Source of the DNA: Sclerodactyla briareus
Lineage: Eukaryota; Echinodermata; Holothuroidea; Dendrochirotida; Sclerodactylidae
Direction: 5' to 3'
DNA: 64,000 bases
NCBI GenBank assembly: GCA_026419785.1
Contig: JAODTK010001721.1
Coordinates: 62,001-126,000 of the forward strand
The notes under the pieces were generated by a model. It was not told the DNA's origin and ran no database searches. It was given only the letters and a program-made list of their open reading frames with translations. Position numbers and translations under genes: made by a program. Below, piece by piece: positions 35,652-47,899 of this stretch. The number at the start of each line of letters is the position of its first letter. Position 1 is the stretch's first letter.

Positions 35652-37086
35652 CTCAACTCAATTGTGCGAGGAGACCTGTCGTGATGGAGGGGGGGGGGGG
35701 GGTGGTAGGGGTACTGTTCCCGGTTGTGCTGGGGTCGATTTTGTGTTCTGGGTCACCCGCGGTGAGGGGTCCTACATGTACCGCTATTGTTGAAACAGAA
35801 TAACAATATCAAACAATAAAAATGATAAATCTTGCCTAGACCCTACTCCCGGTATTTCAGGCTTTCCTTCCCAGGGAAACCTGTCAGGGGGCACTCCCCC
35901 CCCCCCATCCTCTGTTATATACACTACTTGTGGTACCCTTTTAAATTAACTTTAGTTTGGTCTACTTAGTTGAGATTGCCCATAAATAAATCATTGAAAT
36001 TGTGTCATAGGTCACTGGGAGTTAGGGCGATGCATGGCTACACTGAGAGCTTAATACACAAGTGTAAACATTGCAATTTTATAGGTGTGTCCTTGAGACT
36101 GGATCAGTGATAACACAAAACCATTGTTGACTATATATATATATGTTGACTCAATTGTGCGCGGAGACCTGTCGTGATGGAGGGGGGGGGGGGGGGGTGG
36201 TAGGGGTACTGTTCCCGGTGTGTGGGTTCGGTTTTTTGTGTTCCTGGGTCACCCGCGGTGAGGGGTCTTACATGTACCGCTATTGTTGGAAACAGTGTAT
36301 AAACATAATGGTTCTGCCTGCACCTACCTCCGTATTTCAGGCTTTCCTTCCCAGGGAAACCTGTCAGGGGGCACTCCCCCCCCCCCATCCTCTGTTATAT
36401 ACACTACTTGTGGTACCCTTTTAAATTAACTTTAGTTTGGTCTACTTAGTTGAGATTGCCCATAAATAAATCATTGAAATTGTGTCATAGGTCACTGGGA
36501 GTTAGGGCGATGCATGGCTACACTGAGAGCTTAATACACAAGTAAAACATTGCAATTTTATAGGTGTGTCCTTGAGACTGGATCAGTGATAACACAAAAC
36601 CATTGTTGACTATATATATATATGTTGACTCAATTGTGCGCGGAGACCTGTCGTGATGGAGGGGGGGGGGGGGGGGGGGTGGTAGGGGTACTGTTCCCGG
36701 TTGTGCTGGGGTCGATTTTGTGTTCTGGGTCACCCGCGGTGAGGGGTCTTACATGTACCGCTATTGTTGGAAACAGTTGTATCAAACATAATGTTTGCCT
36801 GCACTACCTCCCGGGATTTCAGGCTTTCCTTCCCAGGGAAACCTGTCAGGGGGCACTCCCCCCCCCCCATCCTCTGTTATATACACTACTTGTGGTACCC
36901 TTTTAAATTAACTTTAGTTTGGTCTACTTAGTTGAGATTGCCCACTAATAAAATCATTGAAATTGTGTCATAGGTCACTGGGAGTAGGCGATGCATGGGC
37001 TACAAACTGAGAGCTTATACACAAGTAAACCTTGCAATTTATAGGTGTGTCTTGAGACTGGATCAGTGATACACAAAACCTTGTTT
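35652..37086. repeat. Satellite, ~480-bp monomer, three tandem copies
   Basis: Copies start near 35652, 36146 and 36625 with 'ctcaattgtgcg.ggagacc'. Each has a poly-G tract followed by 'tggtaggggtactgttcc', 'cacccgcggtgaggggt', 'aggctttccttcccaggg', 'cagggggcactcccccc', 'tcctctgttatatacactac', and ends in 'ccattgttgactatatatat'. Copies differ mostly in homopolymer length and single-base indels. Mirror-like ORFs (93/94 codons +, 71/85 codons -) recur in each unit and are by-products. Confidence 0.96.
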
Positions 37087-37504
37087 GACTTAGGACCTTA
37101 TGGTCAAGATATTATGCTCATTGCTGCAGTCCACATGACAATATCAATCTGTCCAGGGAAATTGTGTTTATCATGAAAGTGGACAATGGTAGTCATATCA
37201 GGTGTATTCACAGTAATTTCTATCACTTTTAACTTTTGTGCAGCTGAAGGTGCAGGTTTCCTCCCTCAAATTGGGTATCACAGACCCTGCCTGGAGGATA
37301 TATATCGGGCACTGGGCGCAGTTTTGTCAATATTCTATCCGGAACAAGCATCTTGATTTGCTGAGTGGCAGGTGGCCACACGCAATTTATTCAAAATAAG
37401 TTCAAACAGACATGTTGGCTCCCATGCATACGAAACTACATGCAGTTCGCCATAGACAAACAACACTTTCCATTACCGTACAACCATCCCTCTAAACGTT
37501 GCGT

Positions 37505-37610
37505 GTTTTCCATGCACGCGGGCGGGCGGTCGGGCGGGGACGAACCGGGCGGGCGGGCTTTGGAGACTCGTTTTCCATGCACGCGGGCGGGCAGGCGGGC
37601 GTTTTCCCCT
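37505..37610. repeat. GGGC-rich array, plus orientation
   Basis: Two blocks of 'ttttccatgcacgcgggcgg' continue as runs of GGGC. The same words occur in reverse complement at 38318-38450. Confidence 0.85.
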
Positions 37611-37684
37611 CGAGTCACGCACCTCTTCTTCCACTTTTATTGTGGTATATGCGCTATATAAGACCGATGTAGCTTACTAACTAT

Positions 37685-37915
37685 TTATTTGGTTATTATT
37701 ATTCTTATTATTTGTTCTTAGTGTTATTATTATTGTTCTTATTCTTATGGTTGTGTTTTGTTTGTCGTTGTCCTTGTCGTGTGTCGTTGCCGTGGTTGTT
37801 GTTGTTTTGTTGTTGCCTTGTTTGTCATTTGTCGTCGTTGTTGTCGATCGTTGTCGTCGTGGTTGTTGTCTCTTTGTTGTCATTGTCGTTGTTGTCGTTG
37901 ACCGTTGTTGTCAAC
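37685..37915. repeat. T/G-rich low-complexity tract (TTG/TTA/GTC-rich)
   Basis: Imperfect trinucleotide-like repeats (ttattatt, ttgttgttg, gtcgttgtc) extend for about 230 bp. ORFs on both strands (poly-Thr/Asn on minus, Val/Leu-rich on plus) reflect the repeat. Confidence 0.85.
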
Positions 37916-38274
37916 ACCGGACGCATACTAGTGTTTAAACCTAAACACCGGTGTTCTTTTCCTGAAACCACTGTTCTGAATGTCCACGATTACGGCCCAC
38001 CATTAAAACTTCACAATTGACAGTTTTGGAATTTAATTAGCAAATCTTTACCTATCATCGGTTAAACATTAAAAATGTGTTCCCAAAGGTGTCTAGCCGT
38101 TTGAATTTAGACACAATCTGTATAAAAACTTTCCCTAGTGTTGAAACAGTTATGAATGATTGTTTGTGAACATTATATTTATTGTAACCTAAAAATTGTC
38201 CTCTGCTCTCCCTTATCCGGCTTCACGCGGAAGATTCAGGGCAATCCTCGGGAATTGATTGCGAAATACCACGC

Positions 38275-38455
38275 GCCACGCGGGCGGGCGGAAAAAAAAT
38301 GCTACATGACCGTTCCAGAAAACGCCCGCCCGCCCGCCCGCCCGCCCGCCCCCCGCCCGTCCGTCCGTCCGCGTGCATGGAACGGCTCCATTGAAATAAC
38401 GATGAGCGATTATAGCCGCCCGCCCGCCCGCCGCCCCGCCCGAGTGCGTGGAAAC
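38275..38455. repeat. CCCG-rich arrays, inverted relative to 37.5 kb
   Basis: Runs of CCCG/CCGC (38315-38375 and 38416-38442) are followed by 'cgcgtgcatggaa' and 'gagtgcgtggaaacg', the reverse complements of the 'ttccatgcacgcg' words at 37510 and 37575. A short forward GGGC run also lies at 38279-38290. Confidence 0.85.
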
Positions 38456-38539
38456 GCGACTTTTTTATTAAAATTTTTCTTTGGCCAAGATGTCCAATGT
38501 CAAACGTCAATATTTTAACACCTTCCCGTAGTTTAGGCT

Positions 38540-39090
38540 GGCCTTGACCTTCTCACACATGTGCGTTCTTCGAGATAGCTTGTTCTTTAATGCAGTTCCT
38601 TACAACGCTTTGTTCTTCACCTTGTTACGTACTTCCCCCAATTCTCTGTATTTTCTTGGATCTTTTGTTTTCCTTGAACATTCAGCGACGGTGTTTCTTT
38701 ATTTCTTCAATGATGTCCAGCGTGGTGCGATCCGTCTTGTATTTTGCCCGTTTCTCACTTCAGCAGTTCTATACCCTCTACGTTTCGGAATAAGTTTTCC
38801 TGAACATCCAGAAAGTAGGCCTTTAATGTCAGCCACGTGCTTCAACTTTTTCTCTTATTATGTTTGGAAGAGGTTTTTCTCATTCCAGTAAAATCTGCTT
38901 CGTCATATTATCCCTCTTCTTTTCTGAAATTTGCTTGCTGGATATAGCAGTTGACTTTAAATGCCAGAACCGAGTGGTCACTTATCACGAGTGAGCGCAG
39001 TGCAAATGTCCTGATAACATACCTTCTTCATTTGTAAAAACCGGGTCGAGTATCTGTGGCTCCTTACCCACTCTGGATCTAGTAGGCTGC
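38540..39090 (-). mobile_element. CR1-like LINE endonuclease/linker remnant
   Basis: In frame on the minus strand, 39085-39010 reads TRSRVGKEPQILDPVFTNEE, the conserved 'R....p.iLDlvfTnee' block near the end of the apurinic-type endonuclease domain of CR1-class retrotransposons. Further along the strand KTKDPRKYRELGEVRNKVKN (about 38625-38685) matches the linker before the reverse transcriptase. Between them frames shift and stops occur. No reverse-transcriptase part follows, so this is a truncated, dead copy. Confidence 0.82.
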
Positions 39091-39264
39091 TTCATATGCT
39101 GGAAAAAGATAATTGTATATTGCACACTCAAAGATGTATACCTTGCCAGTTTCATAAGTAGGACTGCTCCAGGCTACCCCCGTTAATCTTTTTGATGTTC
39201 TAACTGTCACTAGGTTTCACCCCCAATTTATATCTAACCGCTGTAGCGTGTCTATTTGTAGCTC

Positions 39265-39620
39265 AAACCAGGGTACCCTGGTGCCCCAGGTCCAACTTGG
39301 GCCCAAGGGCCCTTTTCATGAAATTTCACCCACTGGAACTTGAAAGGTCTCTCCTCCCACAAGATTCGTTGATTTTCTTCAAAGGTCACATTGTAATTTT
39401 CTTTGGGTCAAGGACCATCGGGGGGTGTTTGAGAATTTGGGGCCAGTTGGGCCCTAGGGCCCATTATCTGAAACACTGCAAAATCCTACAAATTCGTTGC
39501 ACAGTGCTGATGTTCGGTCATATAATGATGGCTAAAAGTCGTACCTTCAGGGTGCTCAGGATTTAGGACCCTGGGGCCTTATTGACTGCTAAGACATTGT
39601 TGGCCGTGCGAAGATCAATG
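39265..39620. repeat. Dispersed repeat with GGGCCC words
   Basis: Two related blocks, 'cttgggcccaagggccctttt...actggaact' and 'gttgggccctagggcccatta...aacactgc', lie about 150 bp apart with diverged intervening sequence. Some similarity to 47740-47800 ('ctgggcccttttccttcggg') is visible. Confidence 0.45.
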
Positions 39621-39769
39621 TCAAGGCTGGCTAAAGGGACACAAAAGGCCATTGTTTGGAACTGCCTTCTTGGCCTCATGATCTTGAACTTTTATCACAT
39701 AATCTGTAAATTCGTCGTACATTGGTGCTCTAGTTACTCCGTGTAAGCAAAAGGAATTCAAGTTGTAGC

Positions 39770-40760
39770 GTGTATGATTGTGTGTGTGTGTGCGTTGTGT
39801 GTATGCAAGCTCCTTGGGAACACGAATGCATCAAATTAGGCACATAGGTTGCATATACTCCATATGTTTTTGGCACTAGTTCGATGTCATTCAAAATCAA
39901 AATAGTACATTCATCGCGTAGCTTTGACACGATATAAAGGTTACACGCATCAATGAACTTCAAAATAGGCATGTAGGTCGCAGTTACAAAGAGGGAGAAC
40001 CGTATTGTTATAGGTACCGGTTCAAGGTCATTTATAGTCTTGGGTTAAGACGAAGCAAACACTTTTTAACTTCGTTGGAATAAACCAACTAGTTGGCCTT
40101 CTCGCTATCGTATATATCAGTGTTAATGGCAATAGGTAAAACATATCTAGGACCGTACTGATCGGAGGCCATATAGATCTATGTGAGAAGCGCGGAATTG
40201 AGTCACAGTCACGAGGTCTTGAACAAGACTAGGTCATCCAAGGTCAGAAGAGGCCCGAAACGAGGCACGATATCAGTAGATTGCATGCATTAATCAAATT
40301 CAAATAGACATGTAGATGGCAGATACACAGATGTAGAACCATATGTTATAGGTACCAGTTCGAGGTCGTCCAAGTTCCGAAGAGGCCGATAGCAAATAAT
40401 GCTCGAACACATTCAGAGATCACACTAGGCCACATCATTTGTGCCATTGAGGGTCGATTCAAGGTGTTGCATAGGACACATTTTAGGTAGAGCAACATGG
40501 GGTGAGAAGTGCTATATGTTGCAATGTATATGCAAGGAGGGAGTGCAATCGCCAGCACGGGTGTGGACATTTTGTTCACAGCCTATAGGCCATAGGTAAG
40601 TGGCTTGGCCTTTGTCTATTGCATGATTTCGCGTGGGACACCGAGATCACTACATCCCATCGTCACTTAGTTTCACGGGCATTATCGTTAGAATCGACGG
40701 GGCATACTTAGCGCCCTTTGTGGGGAGGCGGTTGGTCAAAGTTACATAAGGTCAACAGAG
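39770..40760. repeat. Degenerate tandem repeat with AGGTC words
   Basis: Blocks recur: 'gcatgtaggtcgcagttac...tataggtaccggttcaaggtc' (39970-40030), 'acatgtagatggcagatac...ataggtaccagttcgaggtc' (40310-40365), plus a more diverged copy at 39840-39895 and 'ggtcaacagaggtcgagg' near 40750. A relative lies at 56590-56640 ('ttggtgccagttcaaggtca'). Confidence 0.5.
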
Positions 40761-40849
40761 GTCGAGGTCTTCGAGACTTTCGAGCATGATAACCATGACG
40801 TCGTACCATTGGGGCCAGGGGGAGGGGGAACATCCCCTCACCCCCACCC

Positions 40850-41600
40850 CAAAAAAATGTCAATGTCAAGTATCATAAAATTTTGTCATAATTTATAATA
40901 AATGGTATTTTTCTCAATCTCGAAAAATAGACTCTATAGTCAATTGTCCTTTGGTGATCGTTGCGGATTTCCCCCGCACACCTCAACGCAAACATATATC
41001 GAGATTAGTAATGTCATCGCCTTCGAATATGTCGTCCTAAGCTCGCGCTTGGTATTGATGCCAACCACATAGCGCCAAACAGACCAACTGAGGGTAAGTA
41101 CAGCCTCAGCAAAATGCAGCAAAATTTGCCTAAATTACACACTGGATCCCCCTGATATGTAATTGTTTTTGTTCTATCATGGGAATATGTTCAACGATAC
41201 ACATATAGCCTCTCGGGGGTTCCCAAACAGCCAAATGGCTGCCCGCAGAGTGACGCGGACCAAATCCGGAAAGTAAGATGATGGAATCGGGCACACCATA
41301 AATACAAAGTTATGAAAAAATATTACAAGGTTCTCCAGACAAGGAACGGTAGGAATGAAAACGTTCGTTCATGAACTCTGGAAAATATTCATATCCTTAA
41401 GACAATATTGTGACCAACTTTATATTATATATAAGAATTTATTTAGTTTTTTTTTACTTTTTTGCTAAATGCTCATCTAGAACTAATATTTGCGACCCAC
41501 AAAGATCCCCTATTGACAATTCTGTGCTACGCTGCGTGACAAATCATCGTACCACTTCACTTAACTTAAAATCGCATGCTAAAGTGATATTCTTCCTAAT
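40850..41600. other. No gene recognised
   Basis: A GTAAGT at 41093 (+) follows a segment with stops in the plus frames. The minus strand is open for 60 codons (40940-41122) without a motif. Confidence 0.4.
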
Positions 41601-41609
41601 ATGTGAAGT

Positions 41610-43075
41610 TTATTTTAATTTGTAAAATGTAAAAAGTGGCCATCTGGGCCTCACCAGTTGGCGTCTGAAAAACACCAATTGGAAAATTGTGCATAGCACG
41701 ACTAAGGTGGAGTTCACGTTCATTTGTGAAGTTCCATTTTGTTCGATTTTTCTGATAAAAATGGCTATCTGCGGGCAGAAGCCTATTATGCCGTTCCGCT
41801 TAGACGATAGGCCTATAGGCCTAAATTTCATTTCTTAATTAGTACATGAAAATAGCCATTTGGAGATCACATTGGGCATTTGAGAAGTAAAAGTTCGCTA
41901 CGTGTGTGGCAACATATGCGCTCGATTGAATTAGTATGAAACCGCTGAAATTGTGGCCAAAATGAAATATTTCATTTTGCAAAGTTTATTTCTGGGTAAC
42001 TACGGAAAAATTGCATCTGGGAGCTCACGGGGCCTAGTCTGTTCAAAGACGCCGTCGTGACTGTGACTCAATTTTGGGCTTATACGTAATATGGTCCCTA
42101 TAGAGCCATTGACATTACGGTCAGATATGTTTCGCCACGGACGCTTGTAGGACTGCTCGTGAAAGTGTCTGATGCATATGCATTCGCTGTAGAACAGAGG
42201 GCAATCAGTCTGCATCAAGTACAGCCTAACGTTAGAAAAGTTTAAGTAAGTTAGTCGAAACTTATCAATCTTTTTTAAAATGCTTGCTCCAAAAATGCTT
42301 GCTCCAAAAACTAATCAACAACGAGAAAATTGAGTTCATTAGTTATAGCGGCGAAAATGATTTATCTTACCGTGCACACTCGTCTGAGAACTTTTGCCTA
42401 CAAAGCATTAAACAGTTCGGAAAAATTTGCATTCTCGAGGTTCTCTCAACTCATCTGGGACCTATTTCTGTATCGTACTATGTAAGTTGGCCTATTCTGT
42501 CGAATGAGTGTTAAAAATAGCAAAGAATAAAGTGACAGAATCCTCCGACAGGAAAAGAAGTTCGTTCCCATCTGTCAAATGCTTAATTTTACATTCGATA
42601 TTACACAAAATTGGAGGGAAAATAAAACGTCAGAATTTAGTTTAATCAGGTCTCCCGGAGAAGTGATAGAAACACACGGGATGGACCAATACTGGAAACT
42701 GACTGTGATTGGCTTCTGTCAGATGGAAGATAGTGGACGTCAAATTGAACAGTCTCCAAGACGAAGCTATGCATTCACAATCACCACTGATACATATACG
42801 ATAGCGGAAGGCCAATGGTTGGTTTGTTGCAACGAAGAGTGCCAGCTTCGTCTGAACCCAATGTATACCGTGCACCTGAGAAGACCATTAATTTGAAGTT
42901 TTCGCTAAGCTTAGCGGCAACCAATGGTGGCCGCTCTGATTTCAAAGGAATATTAATGTATCTATATACTGTCGGCTAATAAGGTGAAATTCATTTATTG
43001 TGTGAAGTTCTTTCAAATATGTGAATGGCAAAATGCCGTCTGGAGCTTCCCATCGGCAACTGAGAACAGTTCACG
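41610..43075. repeat. Loose repeat family ('gccatctggagctc' blocks)
   Basis: Variants of 'gaagttta.tt...a.tgg.catctgg..ctcac...ggc.actgag' recur at about 41604, 41850, 41985 and 43000. They are weakly conserved and may be remnants of one dispersed element. The candidate exon at 42650-42896 lies among them. Confidence 0.35.
42650..42896 (+). CDS. Candidate 3'-terminal exon, unidentified
   Basis: The acceptor 'gaatttagtttaatcag' is followed by an 81-codon frame to a TGA at 42894. It reads SPGEVIETHGMDQYWKLTVI ... AEGQWLVCCNEECQL, with balanced, protein-like composition and paired cysteines. No domain is recognised and no upstream exon was identified. It sits in a region of loose repeats, so a repeat-derived frame is the alternative. 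Confidence 0.32.
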
Positions 43076-43799
43076 TGAAACATTGAAGTGCGGTGATCAA
43101 TAGTGTCGCGCAGCTTAGAACACGACATGAAGCAGTGGCACACCGATATTTCACATCATTCTGGCCATCTAACAAATAAATTGGAAACCCCTGGTATATC
43201 CTCTGTGAGCATCATGAACTAAGGGGTGTGAAAGAACGTAGAAGTGAATTGTAGCCAGAAGCCTGTCAACTGAGTATTTTCGAGAATATTCTGAGATAAG
43301 ACGTGTTTTATGTACTTCCCCCCCTCCCGCCCCTACCCCCACGGGGGAGGGTAGGGGAAAACACTTTTTGAACAGGGTTACCTCCGTTTTCAAAACTCCC
43401 CAAAAATTGAGACAAATGTCAGATAAATTAAGCCAAATTTTCTCGCCACTTCAAGCGGGGGATTCTTCACTTTTTCTCGGTTCTCACGCGATTCTAGCTC
43501 TGTCATGTGTCGACCCACGTGATCATGGCATCCATGATACCAATGGCTTTTCATAACCCCAAACCTTGACATGGTTCACCAATCAAAAAATGCCAAAAGG
43601 ATTAATTGATCATGACTGCAAAATGGCATTCAGACATATCGTGTACACAAGATTTTGTTGCTTTGATCCCAAAAAAAAACAATGGGGAATGTAACTCATT
43701 ATAAGAAAACGCAACTCCCAAGTAGAGTGAAAATGGCATAATTCGTCTTATTTTATTATATTCAAAAATACTATTATACAATAATATTACTTGTCTATT

Positions 43800-43935
43800 A
43801 TTTATATTAATTTTTTCTGGGGGGGTGGTATATACTTTGGGGGAGGCAACAAAGCCCCCCCCCCCCCCCCCCCCCATCCTCGTAGATCCGCTCCTGCGCC
43901 AGATTCTAAGGGAGCCGGATGGAGTAAAAAAGGAA
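43800..43935. repeat. Transposon-end-like fragment with long poly-C
   Basis: A G-rich patch, a poly-C run of about 20 (43855-43875) and 'gtagatccgctcctgcgcc' form the reverse-oriented version of the 'ggcgcggatcc' ends seen at 5282 and 19790. Confidence 0.5.
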
Positions 43936-44779
43936 CAATATATGTATCCAAGGCCAGAACCAGGACTAATTCGGATTTTATAATATAAAAAACACAATCA
44001 AACTATGATTAACGAATGTGGATGTTTGCACGATCAAGTGGTTGAGTAGGCCCCCTATAGCAGTGAAAGTGAACATATATAAACCGGCCAGTGAAAGACA
44101 CAGTGAATGGAATTACATGGCAATGACATATACAAGAATCGCGGTTTCGTATTGGGAATTGTTCCTTATAGACTACCTATCCTAGATGGGATAACTAGAA
44201 TATCAATCTTAGTTAAGATTGACTAGCTTTCAAACGCGATCGGCTTGTCTCGATATTTACATACGGAGCTACTGAACAATAGGAGCAACCGGCCAAGACC
44301 TGTTCAGGGGGGAACAAGGAATTCGGTTAGAGGGGCCCAAAATATTTTGACAGAAGAGGGTCAGGATAACCTTTGAAACTATATGAGCGGAAGCGCACCA
44401 CCGGGTTGGAGCGCCAGGTAACAACATGAGAACTTCCCAGTTGCTCCCCCTGTTATCCGCCACGGATTCCAAGTTATCCTGTTTACAATCTGAAATGCAA
44501 GGGATCAAGTTCAAAATATCCTTATTTTTCTAACAAAAGATGAACCCAGGTCATACATTAAAAATAATAGGGTTCTCGGATGTATCCCGAAAAGGAAAGA
44601 GACATACCAAAATTTTCATCAGACAAACCCTTATGACTTCACCGTGTCCATAAGACTTTGCCTCTTTTGACCTCAGATGACCACCAAGCACTATGGACCA
44701 TGTACTCATTATGGAGAACAGGAAAAAAGCAGCTGCTTCATCAATCAAAGTGGGGTCAACGGGCGCGGGATCAAGGGGG

Positions 44780-45480
44780 CTTTTCCGGCTTCGAGCCCCC
44801 CCCCCCCCCCCTGTTCCTCTATAGAATATGTACGTGTCAGCCCTGCCCCTTTTTGCTGAATTATTCCGGTGAATGACGGTTCGACTTGAAACACCTTATA
44901 TTTTTCCCCTTTTCAGTAATTCAGTCGGGGATTCTTGTAATACGACGGCGGCCCGGGTAGACCTGTGCTGATTTCAACTCCAAGACGATGTTTCTATAAT
45001 GCACAGAGTTACATGAATGTCTTTAAAATTTCCAGAAATCTTGTCAACCAAAATCAAATAAGTGTTCCGAAATGGGCCTCAGATGGCACTATAGAGAGCA
45101 TCTATAATCCAACAGCTTCCAGGCCCTAAGGCGGGCCCTGCACCCACGCCGAAAGGACTTCGCCACTGCGCCTCATGATGTGGTTGCGCACACATTGGGT
45201 CTTTCTGTGGTACAGGTATGGGAAAGCAGAAGTAGAAGTAGCCCGCGCTACATCATAGGAGCGACATGACTTGACCAGTTCCATTATTATTTCCAAACGG
45301 CTGTGTACGATGCACAAAATTTATGAAGTTCGGGTTTTTGATAATTTTCCAGAATCCTGTCAACAAAATCACGATAAAAATGTTCCCAAATGAGCCTCAG
45401 ACTGCAATAGAAAGCATCTTAGAATCCGACGGCTTCCAGGGTCCTAACAGGGCCACAGGACCCCACGCCGAGGGGAGAAT
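44780..45480. repeat. Two further copies of the 5.4-kb dispersed repeat
   Basis: Copy 1 (about 44910-45135, preceded by a poly-C run at 44798-44812) and copy 2 (about 45305-45480) share 'gcacagagttacatgaa' / 'gcacaaaatttatgaa', 'ttccagaa.c.tgtcaac', 'ccaaatgagcctcaga' and 'acggcttccagggtcctaa' with the copy at 5440-5640. Confidence 0.65.
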
Positions 45481-45699
45481 TCGCGTACGCGGTCTTGAGG
45501 TGCCGACTGCGCGCACATAGGGATTGGTCTGTTGTACGCGAGTCTCGATTCACAGCACGATAATCAGCCCTCCCACCCCCTTGGGGTAAACCTGTATTCA
45601 CGCCTGGTAGGGAATAAGATGCCGCAATTGACTTGTACTTACCAGGGGAAGAATATGACAGACAACGGTGGCATGGCAAGTAGGTGCTGAGGATCGTAT

Positions 45700-46900
45700 T
45701 ATCTATTTACACATACACCCAAACTGACACATATAACTTTTTAAAAATTTTCCTCCAAAAATTTGTCCTGTTCACATGACAGGATCCTGCCCACCCCAGA
45801 GAAAGGCTTTAAGCTTGATTCAGCGTTTCGAGACAACTTCAGGGAATCCGATGTGGCGAGAAATACATTCATACAATTTCCCGTTTCAAAATGACCAATA
45901 CGCACACCAAAAGCAGCAGCATAAAGCCTATACACACTCAATTTAAGCCTTGATCTGGGACAATTGATTACTGTACTGGTTGTGTGCAATTAGTGTTAGA
46001 CCTCTACTAGTGATCTCAGCTGACCGTCATCCAAAACATTATCCAAAACAATCGTTTTATTGTATTCATCATGAAAAAATAAAAACACACATATTAAGTA
46101 TAAGCTTTTGGCGAGAATCATCGTGAATCCGAACAAATGGGGATGCTTATGAAAAGTGCATTTTTCCCATACCATCTCCGAACTGCGTGTCGTGTCTCTA
46201 TACGTAGTAATTGTGCGATTATCAATTCATAAGTGTCATTTACAAACATATATTATGCATTTTACCCAAAAAAAAGCAAACCCCCAAACCCCCCGTATAT
46301 TCGGGATTACCTTCTTAAAAAATGTCCAATTGGTACCCGTTGATTTGGTTTAAATACACGAGCTTTCCTCTATGGACCTTCAGGTGTTTTCTCTTAAACC
46401 CAAATGTACAGCATACTATCATTTCAGATTTTTCTTCAACAAAATACACCACGAGAAACGCCCCCCCCCCAACTTCCCAGGCCCTGTCCCCCCTCCCCCC
46501 CCCTTTCCCGTACCTGACAACTCTTCTAGCTATGCCACTGGAATGACGCTACGTGGAGTAACGAATCTCTATCGTCGTCCTTGAGTCCCAGTCTAGGTCA
46601 CGTGAAGTCAACAGAGGTCGAAGTCTCACAACACTGTGAAGACAAAGTGGTTTTTTATGTAGATCGGGGGGTTGAAACAAGCCTAGGAGTTTGGCAAGAT
46701 CGCCGATTATCTGTTAATTCGATAGAAAATAGAAAACAAAATCACATTTGGTTTGCCCCGAGAGTTAGGGCCTCTATTACAACGAATTCGTGCGAACGGG
46801 TGGCGCTTTCCGCCTTAGATTACAACACCGCCCCCCCTCCCCCGTGTTGACCAATCCTGCATACATAAGACCTGTCATTGTCCCCTGCTTTTCACCAGGT
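45700..46900. other. No gene recognised; poly-C rich patch
   Basis: Poly-C runs lie at 46461-46505. Plus-strand ORFs of 65-89 codons lack motifs. Confidence 0.4.
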
Positions 46901-46904
46901 TTTG

Positions 46905-47770
46905 ATTAAGGGTAAGACCCCCTATCGTGCATAAGTCGCCTGCTAAGCTTCAAAGTGAGCGACAAGTCTATTCACGTACTTGAGGACGCGGACCCCAGAT
47001 GGACCGACAACAGTTTGCACACCCTTAATGCATGTTTTTCCGCGATTTTTTTTTTCTCTTTTTTCCGTCATTGAAGGTCATGATACGCTCTTACCCTCCC
47101 GACATTGTCAATGACATGTCAATTCACCATTGCTACCCGAAGTCCATATAATCAGTAAGTGAATTCCAATGACTCACAAGGGACTCAGGCTGTCAGGACG
47201 TAATCAGGTTGCCAAACGGCCGGCACACGTAGGTTTTGCAACTATCTGTGTGGAAGGGTCTAAATTGAAGGGTTTTCCCCACATACCTATAGCCTTTAAA
47301 AGTTTGCTCTGCAGGAATATCAAATTTTGCCTTAGCAGTTTACCATTTCCCATTTGTTCTTGTGTCTTTCTGGGGGACATTTGTTTTTCATATGAGTCAG
47401 GATTTACTAAGCCTCTTGCTTTCGTGGTTTTATACAAAATAGTTGGGTTCCCTTGTTAAGTAGACAAACATTTCATTTGGACACTAGAATATGAATCATT
47501 GACCATTTCATTCTACACAAAGTAAAATGCCAGTCAATCAAAATTTCTATTTTACTATTTTCCAAAGAGTGAAATTATAGTGCCGTCATAAATGTTCGGC
47601 TTTCCTTGAAAGAATGGAGAAACTGCAAGATTGTGGGGTTTTCCTTCCCGCCCACTATAATCCCATGCTTCTTGCATGGAAATCAGCCCGCCTAGCTTCA
47701 AAGGGCTGCGACAAGTACTCTTTATAGTACTTGAAGACTCAGGGCCAGTTCTTCCTCTTCACATTTACTT
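46905..47770. repeat. Pair of diverged repeats about 750 bp apart
   Basis: 'cctgctaagcttcaaagtg' with 'cgacaagtctattcacgtac' at 46940-46990 matches 'ccgcctagcttcaaagg' with 'cgacaagtactctttatagt' at 47690-47735, both followed by 'acttgagga' / 'acttgaaga' words. The intervening ORF 47169-47459 shows no domain. Confidence 0.45.
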
Positions 47771-47899
47771 ATTAGAACTCTGGGCCCTTTTCCTTCGGGC
47801 CAGGTTTACCAAAATTTATGATTGTTGTTTGGTACTTTGGAGTTCCGTGAGGCCGCTCATGACTCTATTTATTATCACCCCTGATCAATGACTCTCTCA

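Noticed and set aside
44269..44514. 81-codon minus-strand ORF preceded by a 'cccttgcatttcag' acceptor
   Set aside because: The acceptor is good, but no donor or stop-bounded exon and no domain could be defined; a second frame over the same DNA is also partly open.
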